64,000 nucleotides of DNA from Blastomyces gilchristii SLH14081 (taxonomy: Eukaryota > Ascomycota > Eurotiomycetes > Onygenales > Ajellomycetaceae): positions 558,878 to 622,877 of the forward strand of contig NW_003101664.1 in assembly GCF_000003855.2 (NCBI RefSeq), in the 5' to 3' direction. The notes beneath the pieces were generated by a model. That model was not told the origin of the DNA, did no database searches, and saw only the letters and a program-made list of their open reading frames with translations. The position numbers were made by a program, and so were the translations under genes. Positions 10,823-22,959 of this stretch are shown here, one piece after another (position 1 is the stretch's first letter; each line of letters opens with the position of its first letter).

Positions 10823-13651
10823 TCTTCCTCAGAGAAAATATAATGACGGGATGATAAAGAAAACCCACACCGGAAGGCTAAACCAAACCTCTGCGTACAT
10901 GGAAAAACTCCCACAGTCGTCCATGATACCGGCGGGCCCTTATATATTTAATAACTTGCCCATCCCAATTGTCGCGACACAGGTCCCGACATTGCCAAGC
11001 CATTGATACGGGATGTTGGGGCTAGCTCAGGAGAATTCATTTTAAAGAATCATAGAGGTTCGCCCGTTGAGATCAGCCCAGTCAGCAAGAATAGGCGCGA
11101 TTTAGCACAAGATTTTGCGCTGCTAATGCACGCTACCATGATGCGACGGTTTCTCCGCTGTTAGCTTGACATGGATGGGGGAGAAAAGCGGGATGAACTG
11201 TCAAAGCCAGCCTGCAAGGCTGCATGCCGGGGGAGCAGAAAAGGCGGCCGAAGTTCAGAACCACGGGCTCGGTACTAGGGTTACGTTGCTTTGCTGGTGA
11301 CAGAAATAGCTTTGAGAACGCACCCCCCTCTCTATATTTTTTGAGTTCACACTTCTGCAGCATTGCAGGGCCAATACTGAAATATCCCCATGTCCACGGG
11401 ACTCCAACTTACGCTGTAGTACATGGCATGGATGTGCGATGGAGCACATAGCCGCAATTTGAGGATGATAGTCTGCCAATGCAGTCCCGAATATGGTTGG
11501 CGGAAAGCCTGTCCCGATTTTATGGAAGGCTCCCCAGAATGCAGTGAAAAGGGATCTTCAACTTTCCTCCCAGGAGCCCATGATCTCCGTGTACTCATTC
11601 TCTAGGTGGACTTGCGGGGTTTCAAGATACTGTTCTTGCCATGTAGTTATAGCCTGCGCACACTAACAGCAATGTATGGCCGTGGTTCAGGCACCCAGTC
11701 AATGCTTTCAGGTACACTTACATTTTCTAAAATGAGAGCTTCGTCCTCAATGCGGTTAGACGGTATTCGACATTTGTAGGATTGCGAGAGGGGCGGGATC
11801 CTAAACACAACATCGAGGTGTGAGGTTTCACGATTCAGCTTTCGCCCGTTGAGGAAAATCGTAGCGCGGGATGATGCCCAGCCTGGCTTGGTCAATTCGG
11901 CGATGGCTGTCAGGTAACTAACTAACGAGAGAGTTCTATTTTTGACACTCAGCAACTCCGCCGTTCGCGCCTCTGAAAATTAGTTCTTTTGCCCTCATGA
12001 GAAGATTGATTGGAGTCATGAAGTGATAACTAATGATTCCTGGCTGTCACACCAAATCTTCACCAATTGAGGAGTTTCCCGCTTTGGCGCAATTGTTAGG
12101 CGGAGAAACGAGACCACGACCGTTTCGTTCACAGGTCTAAATCAAGCCGGGCACTGTAACTAGCTAAACTAGGAGAAAAGGGGGCCCAGCTGTTAAAAAA
12201 TGAGGCTTGGGGCTTGGGGTGCTTGACTCTAGCGTCTGACGTTTCTAACGACGTAGTTATGGAGTAACTTAACTAGTTAGTTAAGGTTTGACGCTACGAT
12301 CCATCAGCCCCGATAAGCTATATATAGCCCGTTCTTATTCCTCGAGGATTCGACCTGACCTGCGGAGCTTGTGGTTCAATCGCCAGCCTGCAGTGCAAAA
12401 CCTCCATGTGCGAATCGATGTCCAGCACAGGAACGTCAGAAGCTAGAGCCGCTTTATCATGGGCCGCCGCGAAAAGTTGTTGAGATTGGTGGGTATGTAT
12501 ATAAACCTGCATCGCGCTGTACCTTAAATATATCCTGGGGGCCGGCTTGCAATGCTTCCGCATTGGGATTCGTCCAATGCCCCGCTTCTATTCTTGAGAT
12601 ATGCATGTTCGGCGTAACTGCGCATGTATCTACATGTACTGTACATGTACATACATACATGCATCATACAAACTCAGGCTAGATACTCAGATACTCCGCG
12701 GAAACAGCTAAACAGAAAGGAAAGGAATGTTATTGAGAGGCAAAGTTGAAAGAATCGAGTTCCTCGTCATAAGGCTGAGCGGTTCCATGCCATATTGCAT
12801 TGTTCAAACGCTGTAGTTTTACTTTATCCACTTACTGCACATACTAATACGTATGCAGCCGGGCCCTGCTCCTTCTTAACTCACTCAGCGAAATCTCCGC
12901 AGGCTGCATCGGGGCTTGAACACAGGCAATTCCGACCAATGTATTGTATGAGTTCTTTCTTGGTTTGCTGACCGCGAGGTATGACCATTTGCTGAAACAG
13001 AAGAGCGGGACGGTATCTTCTGAAACAACATCCTAAATCAAGACATATGTGCCTAGGTATGTATGCAGTACGACCGTAGGTCCTTTACATCGTCGAAGGA
13101 GTCCTGGTGAGTCTGCTCCAGTTATATGTTTCATATGTCCCATATATACAGTGTATGTACCGAATAGGTTGTGAAGCCCTGTTGGCCGACCCCCATTTTG
13201 AAGTGACAATCAATTACCAGCAACTTGAGAGAAAGGGGAAAAGCATTGCTGAATATTTCCACATTGTTTACGCTCATGAGCAATTATTGCTAATCATGTA
13301 ATGTCAAACTTCTCACCGCGTTCCGTAAATCAGGAAGCGTGTCGCTGAGGTGCAAGTTCTGAGGTGCAAGTGACTTGTCATGAGGTAACTAGAAGCGAGA
13401 AAATGAGCCTGTTATGCTCAAAATACGTCATAAAGTGCAACAAGCGAAGCAAAACATTTTAAATCCTTGGAATTCATTCCTTGGCGCAATTGTTCCTGTA
13501 TGGAAATTTTCTGGTAGGAAGAAACCGCGGTTGAGTGTTTTCGGTAAACTTTATAAAGTTTCAGGGGCACCCCATCCCAGCGAAACATTGGTAGGGAAGG
13601 GCGGTGAAAAACCAACAAAAGAAAAACAAAAGAAAGAATGGGGAAGAATAT
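10823..13651. other. Gene-free region before the assembly gap
   Basis: Nearly 2.9 kb upstream of the secreted protein gene. Many short frames exist on both strands but none shows a family-like protein. The longest on the minus strand (11647-11955) is not recognisable. Short TGTACATGTAC-type palindromic tracts occur near 12636-12660. Confidence 0.45.
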
Positions 13652-13751
13652 NNNNNNNNNNNNNNNNNNNNNNNNNNNNNNNNNNNNNNNNNNNNNNNNN
13701 NNNNNNNNNNNNNNNNNNNNNNNNNNNNNNNNNNNNNNNNNNNNNNNNNNN
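13652..13751. other. Assembly gap (100 N)
   Basis: One hundred unknown bases. The round number suggests a gap of unestimated size. The flanking sequence on the right is simple-sequence and purine-rich, a common cause of broken assembly. Confidence 0.95.
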
Positions 13752-13904
13752 CAGGAAGTTAAAAATTAGAATTACTGGCAACTATTAACTAACTTAAAAA
13801 GTTGAGTTTATATAAGGAACTCCTTCCCCCCCCCAAAAAAAGAAAGAGAACAAAAGAAAGAACAAGGGAACAAACTTTGAAAACATAGAGAAGAAACAAT
13901 GATG

Positions 13905-13916
13905 AAAAAAAAAAAG

Positions 13917-13944
<28 letters not shown>
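13905..13944 (+). repeat. Poly-A tract
   Basis: About 40 bases of A with a single G at 13916, just upstream of a duplicated 30-bp unit. Confidence 0.9.
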
Positions 13945-13947
<3 letters not shown>

Positions 13948-13999
13948 GCGCCGGCTTGTATGCGATTTGAAAAATCAGCGCCGGCTTGTATGCGATTTG
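13941..13999 (+). repeat. 30-bp tandem duplication
   Basis: Two identical 29-base copies, 13941-13969 and 13971-13999, begin every 30 bases. Each contains TCAGCGCCGGCTTG, much more GC-rich than the surrounding A-rich sequence. Confidence 0.9.
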
Positions 14000-14572
14000 T
14001 GATGTATGAGTGAAATTGGGGAAATCAAAACAAACACCAGAATGGTGAGTGGACAATGCGAGAGCAGAAAAACAGGGATAGGGAAAGAAGAAAACAAGAG
14101 GTTTCGCAAAAAGCAAGGGAATGAATATGAGGGGGAAAAAAGAAAAGAAAAACAAGAAACTGAAAAACCAAGCTTATGCAGAGTAGCGGTCTATTAAAGC
14201 GATCTTTAATTCTTCCTTTCCGTTCACCAAAAATCAAAATAAGCATATTGGCATAGTTGCGTTCAACTAACTTCTATGGGAATGAGAAAGAGAGAAATTT
14301 CGAGACGATGAACGCAAAAAATGAAAAGTAAAAGGGAGAGAATGCGCACAAGAAAATCCCAATGTGGAAAGTGAAAAAGAAAGGAAAGGAAAAATGACAC
14401 CGCCAATCCGCTTCTAGATGTAAATAATACAGATGCGACCGAATGTCCAGCCAGCGCGCAATTAATCCAAAATATTGAAATCGCAAAAGTGAAACAAAAA
14501 CCATAGAGGAAGCCAACCAAAAAAAAAAAAAATTAAAGCACAAAAAAGAGAGTTGATTAAAAAGGGGATAAT
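14000..14572 (+). other. Strongly purine-rich stretch
   Basis: The plus strand is almost entirely A/G-rich, with little C or T. It lies directly downstream of the stop codon of the minus-strand gene at 14573, so in the transcript it would be a pyrimidine-rich 3' untranslated region. No gene seen. Confidence 0.5.
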
Positions 14573-17495
14573 TCACTTCTTGGACTTGTGCGAATTTTTA
14601 TTAGGAATGCTCTTAAGAATATCATCAAAACTCATTGTGGGATTATGGCTCTTTGGTCGCGAGGGGGTTTCAAACGGCACCACACTCGGGGGAAGCGGTA
14701 GTGCTTCCAAGCCCATGTAGAGGGAGGCGCGATTACCGCCTTTCAGACCTGGATGGAGGCCCGGCGAATGCTCCCTGGGTATTGGGATGCTAACAAGTGG
14801 CGGTGTTTGGCTACCAGGCGTTAAGAGCGGGGTGGGCTGTCTGTCTGACGAGGATCCTGTTACCGAAAGCGGAGGCGGCGGTGGTACGCTTCCCCCCGTC
14901 GACGAAGGCGGATACTGGCTCTGGAGTTGCTTCTCTGCTCCATCGCCATCAAGCATCACTGGAGACAACATCTGTTGTTGATTCGCCCACTTCATCGCTA
15001 CTTCCCAGCAGTGACTGCGGCGATAGGCGCTGTCGGGGGCATTGGCGACTGAGTCATTAGGTAGACTCACTACGGCGGAGCCGTCGGCTACGCCGAACCA
15101 AGTTCGTCCGGATTTTAAATCATCACGGCACCATGGCATTCCGCCCCACGGGGCTATGGACAGGAAGTACTCCACCCCTTGCGAAAAGCGAACATCGGGC
15201 GCGTCGATAACGACCCTGGGCAATGATTGCAGGACGGAGTACATGAACAACCATTGGCCGCAGCGGTAGTCTGAGAGGTCGTCGCAGGTCCTCTCTTTAT
15301 CTTTCGCTTGCTCACGTTCGAAGTGCATGAAGTTCGCGAGGAAATCTGTTGGTTTGATGCTGGCGTGGTTGTATGAGCCGAATAGGATTTCGCTGGCTTC
15401 ACCGGGTGCGAGTCTTTTAGCCCGTTCCTTGCTTGCCCTTCCGGGATCCATTTTTTTGCGGATAGACATTATACTTGGCAAAATGGGTAGGTCAAAAGGA
15501 ACCGGGGGTTGCACAGGTGGGGTGCTCCGGTCATATTCGCTCATCACCTGCCGAAGAGCACGGGTGGTTATATCCTGAGAACCTATAGAATCGGATTCGT
15601 TCATCATCGTCATATCGGCTGTTCGAGTAGTCAAGGAAGTTCTATCGACAAGCATGTCGTAGAGATCCGAAAAGTCTTGGTAGAGCTCCATCAGAACTAG
15701 GCGACTCAAGCCGCTTTTGTCAGATTGGTTCTTTTCGGAACCTGGTTTTGGCGGCCAAGAGCCAAAACGCTTAGCATAGTAGGATTTGACATCTTTCCTG
15801 AATGCTAAGAAGGCACTCTTCCAGTTCTTGAACCGTACCTGTTTGGCTTCGTTTAGAGTGGTCGAGTTAGCGATACCAGCGAAGAGGGATGGGAAGTCAA
15901 AGTCGTCTAGCTTATCATGAATTATTTTGAGTTCTTTTTGTAGAGCACTAGAACCTTTTTCGATATTCTCCCGCGAGAGGTCCGAAATAAGGAGATACTT
16001 GGGGTGTTTAAAGTCTTCGTCCTTCAGTCTGCCAACACCATGAATGAATCCTTCCCGATATAACGGAAAGAACTTCATCCGCTCTCCTAGGATGATCGCT
16101 TCAAGAATTTTCTCGCGGCTCTTTCGCACGTCATAAATTCTCAGTTCGTCGCAGTACGCCGCAAAACTAGAGGTCGCAGTCTCTCCTAACCCTGAGCCGT
16201 CCAGATTGGCAAATTCGAATTTGGAAAGGAGGTCTGAAACTCCCATAAAAATATCAAAGACTTTGGGTCTTTTCGGGGTGGCAATCAAACATTGGCCAAT
16301 TAAAAATGCAAATAGATTTCGAAACAGTATGAGCATGTGGACATCTGCGTCTATTAAGGTGCAGTTCTGGTTGGAAAGGTCACTTTCTAGGGGTACAGGG
16401 ACATAAAGATGCAGCTGTTGAGGAGGCTCGTCAATCGAGTAGTCCCTAGATGCTCTGCTGGCCGAACTGCTCCGGTCATCCTCAAGAGATCCTATTTGGT
16501 TGTGTGCTGGTGGAGAACCTGTAGGGGGGAAGTTGAGCTGCGGCAACTCTTCTGGAATAGTGCGTCGCTTGAATTTAGGGGTTGGGTCGGAGCCTCGAGC
16601 CAGGAAGGTGAGAGTTGGAGAGGAGACGAAGATAGAAGAGTCGACCTTGAAAGAAGGGCCTCTGTTTGTATTTTGTGGGAATAAATATACAAATGTATCG
16701 GCGTGGTCATCCCATAGTTCATCAACCTACGTGGGAATAAGAGTTTAAAAAGTTAGGATAGCCACGGGCCGCAACCAGGAAAGTAAAAAAAAAAAAAAAA
16801 AAAAGAAAAAGAAAACCCATTTTCTCTCTCCCTTTAAATTCTCAACAGAGGAATATACAAAAACTAACCTTCTCCCCGCTCAAGAGCGGATTTAAATTAT
16901 ACTCAATACCCCGTCCAGCAATCCATGCCCGCATAGGCCGCTCGGGTCGTTTCAAGTCAACAGATGATACGCGGCTTTTCCCAGGCAGCCAACTCCGAGT
17001 CTTTGAGGACCTGGAATCTGTGCTGACTGCAGTCAAGAGCCCCGATCTCGAGGCAGGCCGTGAAAGCCCGCCCGCCATATTTGAAAGCCCACCACCACTC
17101 CAGCTCTGGCGTCGCTCAGCAGTTGAGTCAGGCAGATCAGGATTTACAGTATTTAGAGGCGGCCGAGGGGCCCGGTTGCCATTGTCGTCATGCGCTGAGG
17201 TTAGGGTGGGGAGCGGGGCGGACACGTTCCTATTATTCGAGGGGAGAAAGCCTAGAGAATTTGTCGAAATATGCTGTGCAGAGGCAGCATGACGAAGACC
17301 CAGGGGAGAAGAGGCACGATTCTGCTGTGGCTGTAGTTGGGCGCGTTGGCCTTGAGCGGTTCCGTACTGAGGAGGAGGGGTTTTAATAAGGGTGGCATGG
17401 CGGGAAGCCTTCCCGTCGTCATCTTGTTTATCCTTAGAGCCAAGCGAGAATAGAGAGGAAAGTCGCCTGGCAGATTTCCCGGGTATAGATAGCAT
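14573..17495 (-). CDS. Conserved fungal protein of unknown function (DUF8004-like)
   Basis: Two exons, 17495-16869 and 16726-14573, encode 926 aa. The junction LLSGEK / VDELWDDHADTFVYLFP is in frame with GT..AG ends (intron 142 nt). The N-terminal 180 residues are Ser/Pro/Gln-rich and probably disordered. The conserved core begins at MRAWIAGRGIEYNLNPLL and runs through exon 2, with blocks such as CDELRIYDVRKSREKILEAI and ILGERMKFFPLYREGFIHG. The tail after about residue 790 is again Pro/Ser-rich. I recognise the pattern of a broadly conserved filamentous-fungal protein that I recall as DUF8004, but no biochemical role is known to me. The ATG at 17495 is the first in frame. An upstream trinucleotide repeat and G-rich tract lie in its promoter region. 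Confidence 0.75.
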
Positions 17496-17782
17496 TGTTT
17501 GTTTGATTATGGATTATAAAGAATGATTGGGCAGCAGGTAGGACTGTGAAAGGGAGGGCGTGAAGACGGTGGCACATTCATTGAGAAAAAAGGCACACAA
17601 GGCAGCAGACTGGTCACTGAAACATCCGAACTGATTAGCAGAGGCGAAAATAAAATAGAAAAGAAGTTTCAGAATCTCAGAATCATAAAATATAAAGGAA
17701 GGCTAGGGACAAAGCAAGGGATTCGGATCTCCCTGTCTGGGCTGGGTCTGTGAGGACGGAAGAAGATGGAGAAGAAGACGAT

Positions 17783-17855
17783 GTAGTAGTAGTAGTTGTA
17801 GTAGTTAGTTGTAGTAGTAGTAGTAGTAGTAGTAGTAGTTGTAGTTGTAGTTGTA
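17783..17855 (+). repeat. (TAG)n microsatellite
   Basis: About 70 bases built mainly of TAG repeats with a few TTG variants. It lies about 290 bp upstream of the ATG of the gene at 14573-17495. Confidence 0.9.
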
Positions 17856-18063
17856 TAGAATAAAACTAAGTTCATTCATTAATTGGAACAAACAACAACA
17901 ACAACAGAAACAGAAACAACAAATAATATTAATAACAACTTATAATAGAGGGGATTTTGCAAGAGCTGCGCATGTTTAATTCTTGGCGCACATAAAAACC
18001 TAACAAGGTTGGGCGTTGATAAACCACCATGTATTGTTGTATTAGATCTTGATAGACTGGGTG

Positions 18064-18110
18064 TGGGGATGGGATGGATGGGTAGGGTAGGGTAACTTAG
18101 GGTAGGGTAG
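18064..18110 (+). repeat. G-rich tract, G-quadruplex candidate
   Basis: Eight runs of three or more G in 47 bases, the second half built on GGGTA units (GGGTAGGGTAGGG). It meets the usual G3 pattern for a quadruplex. One CTTAGGG unit resembles the telomere repeat, but the array is not telomeric. Confidence 0.6.
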
Positions 18111-18352
18111 TGTGATATTTTAATAATCTGCTAGATATTCTTGACAGTTATTAGTTTAATAATATTAAAATAATGAATGAGATGACAATTCATTCATGGC
18201 CTTGATGAGAACCACAAGGAGATGCTGCTGCTACTAACCTTCTTGCCCGCATGAATGGATACCTAACTACGGAGTACGCCTGTATGGTATGCCCCAACTC
18301 ACATTCTTCCCAGTTTCTTGCGGCCGAACGAAGATTACAGGGCGCATAACTC

Positions 18353-18368
18353 TACTCCGTACGGAGTA
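18353..18368. repeat. 16-bp perfect palindrome
   Basis: TACTCCGTACGGAGTA equals its own reverse complement. The half-site recurs in five other intergenic places in this window. Confidence 0.9.
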
Positions 18369-18671
18369 TATAAAGAAGCCAGCATAAGCATGGGAGTGGC
18401 GGACGCCAGCAAATTCAAAAAGACGGGACTTCATTTTTGCAACTTGCTAACCAAGAGACAAGGTCCGGTCCTGGTCCTGGTACGTACTTTTGGACTGGAC
18501 AACAAACCGCGTCCACAAATCGAGATCCGTGGACTTTCTTTAGTTGCATTCATTCTTATTTTGGGTCTCTTGGTTTTGCTCCACTTCGCTGGCCTCGCCT
18601 CAGACACTCACACTGCCTGCGTTGGGTTTCTATCTCGTATTCAGTCCTCTTCCTCTTTCTCTTCCTGTTAT

Positions 18672-18716
18672 CATCTTTCTTCTTCTTCTTCTTCTTCTTC
18701 TTCTTCTTCTTTCTTT
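18672..18716 (+). repeat. (CTT)n microsatellite
   Basis: About a dozen CTT units within a wider pyrimidine tract. Confidence 0.9.
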
Positions 18717-21529
18717 GATACCTTGCCGCAGCAAAATATGACCAAGTTAACTGACTAGAGAATAGGCTACTCTGATGCCTCTCGCGCTGAGGTGACCCTG
18801 CTCCAGAACATACACAGTACCGGTTGCACTGTCTGTCTAGCCGGGCCATTTGGATAGGTTGGTCGATAACCAACAAATATTCAAGCTTTTATTGATCCGG
18901 CTTAACCTAAAATTTAAGAAAAAAAAAATGGGAGAAAAATGGGCAGAAATATTCTCAAAACAAGCGATTAGTAGGAGACCACCCCCCTCCCTCTTCTTTC
19001 ACTAGTCGACTTTTTCTCAGGCAACAAATTGAGCATCAGGCCTGAAATCTTGCATTCAAAGTTACTTCCTAAGGGTCTATGCATGATATCGTCAGCGTGC
19101 GAACAAATGGGGAAATAATTCGCCCAACGTCATTAGCGGATTCTTGGCCGTTTTTCAACAACCACCCACTGGATACCTGTGTATGGATTTTGGGACCCGT
19201 GTGGTTGAAGGTGATCCACATAGTGGCTCAGCAGCCGACCAGCGACGGCTGCCCGCTAACTGGCGAATTGACGCCTTGACGCCTGTTCTAACAAGGTAAC
19301 ACCACCAACCTGAAATTTCGAACTTTTAATAAGGCGGCGGTATTTGTTAGCCTCCCTCCGGTGGGCCGAACACCTTATTGTCTCCTCGAATCGCCCCATT
19401 TTTGGAGTGAGAACTGTCCGACCTGGGTGGTCCAAGAAAGATGTTGTGGGATGCTACTGCTGCAAAAAGCCCTTCAACAACTGGGAATATGGCACAAAGT
19501 AGATAAAGCAATTGTTTGTCTTTCTCCTGGTTCTGGATGAGTACCAGAACAATCTGGAAAAAATAGCAGCTTCTTCTAAAACCCGCTACCAGCGCCATAG
19601 CGCCATAGCGCCACTGGCTGCAACTTAACTAACTAGCCCAAGCTGGGCAATCCGATTGTGGCTGGTTTGTTCGTGAAGACCGCCACACGTTCATGTTGAA
19701 ACACGCCGCCTTAAAAATAATTTATAATAATCCCGGTGATGCCCTTTTGCCCCTGGACAAAGACTGGGTGGTCAGTGTCAGATTTTAGCCTCACTCAGCC
19801 GATAAAAATAAGCACCTTATCTGCATTACTCTCTACCAGTGACATTGGCCAAGCCTGTCAAAACAAGGGCTAGAGAGAGAAAAATAGGAATGCAAAAGAG
19901 CATTTCTCCAGAACGCAATTCTCGTTATGCTAAACTCTACCGGAACGCTCGAGCGCATCATCCACTGGCGAGATCCAGTCTGTAGTTTCCTGGGACGCCG
20001 CCAGGTGGAAGCTTCCGAGAAAATTACGCATGACAGCTGTGGTGTCCACTATGATTCGCAAGCTCGGCACCTTTCGTCCATCAGCCCCCTTCGCGGGGCT
20101 TAGTTAACTATTGGGAGCTACGCCAAAAACCATCGATTTTGGAAATCCCAAACCCGAACAACTCCTCCATTAGTTACACATTTATGTACTGTACGGGAGC
20201 GAGGGAATACGAGGGCTGCGGTTTTGCCTATCATTGATATCACCGTTATTCTTCTTCCAGTATTCCTCGGACTCTTTGTCCGGCAAACTAACGTTGAAGA
20301 GGAACTGAGGCAGAGGCCGCATTCCTTGCTTCACTTTTTCTCCCCTTTATTTTCGGAGAGATATTTTTTCAAACCCTGTATTATCCCTGGCAAGGCCGCT
20401 TTTTCTCGAGTGCCTCCAATCCAGCCTATCTCATTTACCAGCCTTTGTTTTTCTTTTCTTTTTATGTACTCCGTACTGAGGGTGCCGTGCAGTACAGTAG
20501 TGATGTCGTTTTCCCCCTTATATCTTTATTTTCTCTATTTTTTTACGTCCAAACAGCTGCTTCCACCCCAGCTCTGCTATACGTATGTAGCTGCCAAGGG
20601 GCGGTGTTTAACTTTCGAGGTCCAATGGACACGCCCGCGTTTCCGAACAGGAGCTCTTTTGTCTCGGCTTTACTCTGGGAGTGCACATCTAGCGATGTGC
20701 TTCGACACGACACTATGGTCCAGCAGCGAATCCGGGAACTGACGGACCGCATAATTCTTTATTATTATTAGTTACAGGAGTTTCGCCATGCGTGGCCGCA
20801 ACAGCAGGGCAAATTCCAAATCCAAAACGAGCCGGCTCGGGTGGCGGCTCAACCGGCTATTTCTGGCTTCGATAACGTCCCTCCCTGCCCCTTGCGCCTC
20901 TACAGGGTCCATTCAACCTCCCTTGCCGCGCTAAACAACGATGAGAAAAAGAAAAGAGGACAGTGGCAAGAGAAAAAATTGCAATATGAAAATTAATGAA
21001 GAATACTGAGATGTCCCGAACATGACAGAACATCATCATACTGTGAAGACAAGACTACTAGTACACTCATAAGAAATGATATGTTTAATTAAACTGCTGT
21101 TGAAGGATTTGTTGATTCCTTTAACTTTAAAAATTAAAAGTGAAAAAAATGACGAAAAATGAAGAAAGGGAGGCTAATTGTCGCTGACATGCGGCCCCGC
21201 AATAAGTGTTGCTATAAATAAACACAGAGATATGGAAAAGAGCAAGATATTTGATATGTATATTAGGAATTCAATAGCTTCAATCACAAGTGAGTTCACG
21301 GATAGATGTTCAGCCCCCTCATGCGATTATATATATATATAGAAGTTGTTGCCAGTTTGTTTCAGAATTCCCTGCTGAGCTGTGCCGATTTAAAAATGAA
21401 GAAATGAGGGTTGCAAATGGTGAAATGACGTAGTTGTGTGTACGGATTAATGTACATGTACTTTGTACCGTAGATAAGAAATACGCATGAGCGGGAAGAC
21501 CACGGAATATCAAAGGTTAAAGAATTTTA

Positions 21530-21880
21530 TATACCATGAACTCCGATAACTTAAAAGAATAATAAACAAAATTATTGCCCACCAAGTTTCTTTCAGGTCG
21601 GTCCTCGTCGACAGGGGATCTCGCTAGGACGGATTACAAAACAGCCAGAGGGCTAGCTGATATCCACAGTAATAAATCTGTCCCGCCAGCGGGGGTAATT
21701 TGGATGCTACATGTCTGGTAGTCTATACGGATTGATGTCCTTCTGTCGCTCATAATTGGATATTTTGCAAGCCTGGTGACACAGTCGCCGCTCATCAGCC
21801 AACACTTTAGCCGTATCCTCGCGATAGAGTTGTTCTGTTTGATTGAATGCTCTCTCAAATCGCTGATTGGCGGCTCTCTA
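21530..21880 (-). pseudogene. Decayed NLR segment (linker and NACHT P-loop region)
   Basis: Downstream of the phosphorylase-domain ORF, on the same strand, the sequence still reads as the linker of fungal NLR proteins: one frame gives an acidic, coiled-coil-like stretch ending KDINPYRLPDM and then TAG (21709-21707). Another frame gives HPNYPRWRDRF. A third gives TDLLLWISASP.., a stop, then SVLARSPVDED. In intact NACHT proteins this place has LLWxSxDPGCGKSVLA, so the P-loop has been destroyed by small indels and a stop. After that the similarity fades. This is homology judged from memory of the family pattern; a protein search would settle it. The segment cannot be translated into a working NTPase as it stands. 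Confidence 0.6.
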
Positions 21881-21978
21881 AACTTCTTCAGCTAAAATTT
21901 TCGTAGAATCTAGCGAGAACCATGTCAGTATGGGTTTCCTAACGACGTTATTGAAAATATTAAGCGCTACCAGCAATT

Positions 21979-22959
21979 TCAGTGGTCACTTACAACCTTT
22001 GCGTGCACCTCCTTCGAAGAATTGCCTTTGGGTACATACCCCAGCAAGTCTTTGGCATACGCTGCGGCCGCGAGGGCTGCATATCCTTGCCATTGCTTGT
22101 TCTTGTGGGAATCCGAATAGTCGCAGATACCGCGGATAACGAGGCAATGAAAGTCGGCCACCATACCCGCTGCCTCCATTTCAACACACAGAGCCCCAGT
22201 TTTCAACCGAATATTTTCTCTTTTCCGTCCATCCTTTATAACGGCACTCCCAGAAGCGATGATACCGTAGTGCGTCCGCGGATCATTGCATTCACGTTCA
22301 GGTCTAGACACCTCCCACCCTTTCGGGCATTCCTCACAGCCAGCTGTGCGAGCAGAATGTCCATACTCAACTTTGAACAATCGATCTGTTTGCGCACTAG
22401 GTCGACTAAAGGTTTTCCCAGTCCGGGTATCCCTCACGGTTGCATCTTGCATGTATTGCGTATAACGAGGATTCTTTGCCAGGTGAGCAGTCCTCATCGC
22501 GTGGGTCGCTGCCAACAATGGCCGAGGAGGGTTGTTGAAGAAACCAGTCCGATAAAGCTCACCACCCGCGACGTACTTTACCGTGTCATGTTGAACTACC
22601 ACTCTCGAATCATCAAACGAGCAGCCAATGACAATATCACCAAGGCGTATATCATGGTCAGCAGACGGAATGCCCCCTCCAATACCAACCATTATGCCAA
22701 ACTCCAAGGTAGAAAATGTGCGAACCATATTATTAACGACTGTGGCAGCTATGACCGGTCCAATTTGTCCTGCAGGTAGGCAGGCAATCACAACGTTGTG
22801 TTTGCCGATTGTTCCCAACCTGTAGACATTTGAATCTCTCGGATCCTGTTCACCGAGAACTCCAAAATCTTTATCGAGCATCATTCTGGCTGCGGCAGCC
22901 TCTATTGGAAGGGCGCAGATCCAACCGATATGAAACTCGCCGAGTGGAGGACAACTCAT
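21979..22959 (-). CDS. Nucleoside phosphorylase-like (PNP_UDP) domain protein, likely NLR N-terminal fragment
   Basis: A single open frame of 326 aa from ATG at 22959. It carries the nucleoside phosphorylase/nucleosidase fold: HIGWICALPIEAAAARMML at the start, MVGIGGGIPSADHDIRLGD (base and ribose binding), VEMEAAGMVADFHCLVIRG and ICDYSDSHKNKQWQGYAAL at the end. Fungal proteins of this type often sit at the N-terminus of NLR receptors (PNP-NACHT). Here a good donor (GTAAGT, at 21993) lies just before the stop, as if the exon once continued into the NLR remains found downstream at 21530-21880. It may survive as a stand-alone protein or be the intact head of a dead receptor. Family assignment is strong; activity and substrate are unknown. 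Confidence 0.8.
   Translation of the reverse strand: MSCPPLGEFHIGWICALPIEAAAARMMLDKDFGVLGEQDPRDSNVYRLGTIGKHNVVIACLPAGQIGPVIAATVVNNMVRTFSTLEFGIMVGIGGGIPSADHDIRLGDIVIGCSFDDSRVVVQHDTVKYVAGGELYRTGFFNNPPRPLLAATHAMRTAHLAKNPRYTQYMQDATVRDTRTGKTFSRPSAQTDRLFKVEYGHSARTAGCEECPKGWEVSRPERECNDPRTHYGIIASGSAVIKDGRKRENIRLKTGALCVEMEAAGMVADFHCLVIRGICDYSDSHKNKQWQGYAALAAAAYAKDLLGYVPKGNSSKEVHAKVVSDH

Larger units (their letters stand above)
17496..21530. other. Large gene-free region with simple repeats
   Basis: About 4 kb with no convincing gene. It holds trinucleotide repeats, a G-rich tract, a 16-bp palindrome and a short AGCGCCAT tandem repeat (19591-19613), described separately where notable. A plus-strand frame at about 18390-18758 is interrupted by a microsatellite and looks spurious. 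Confidence 0.5.

Noticed and set aside
11647..11955. Minus-strand frame of 102 codons with some family-like look (EDEALILENVSVPESIDW).
   Set aside because: Does not begin on ATG in a convincing context, has no neighbouring exons I can find, and I do not recognise any family.
18064..18110. Interstitial telomere.
   Set aside because: The unit is mainly GGGTA, not TTAGGG, and only one telomere-like unit is present.
18318..18758. Plus-strand frame of 146 codons.
   Set aside because: The end is encoded by a CTT microsatellite and the start by TTG; likely chance.
20224..20742. Plus-strand frame of 172 codons with hydrophobic stretches.
   Set aside because: TTG start, pyrimidine-rich DNA gives Phe/Ser/Leu by composition, no family pattern.
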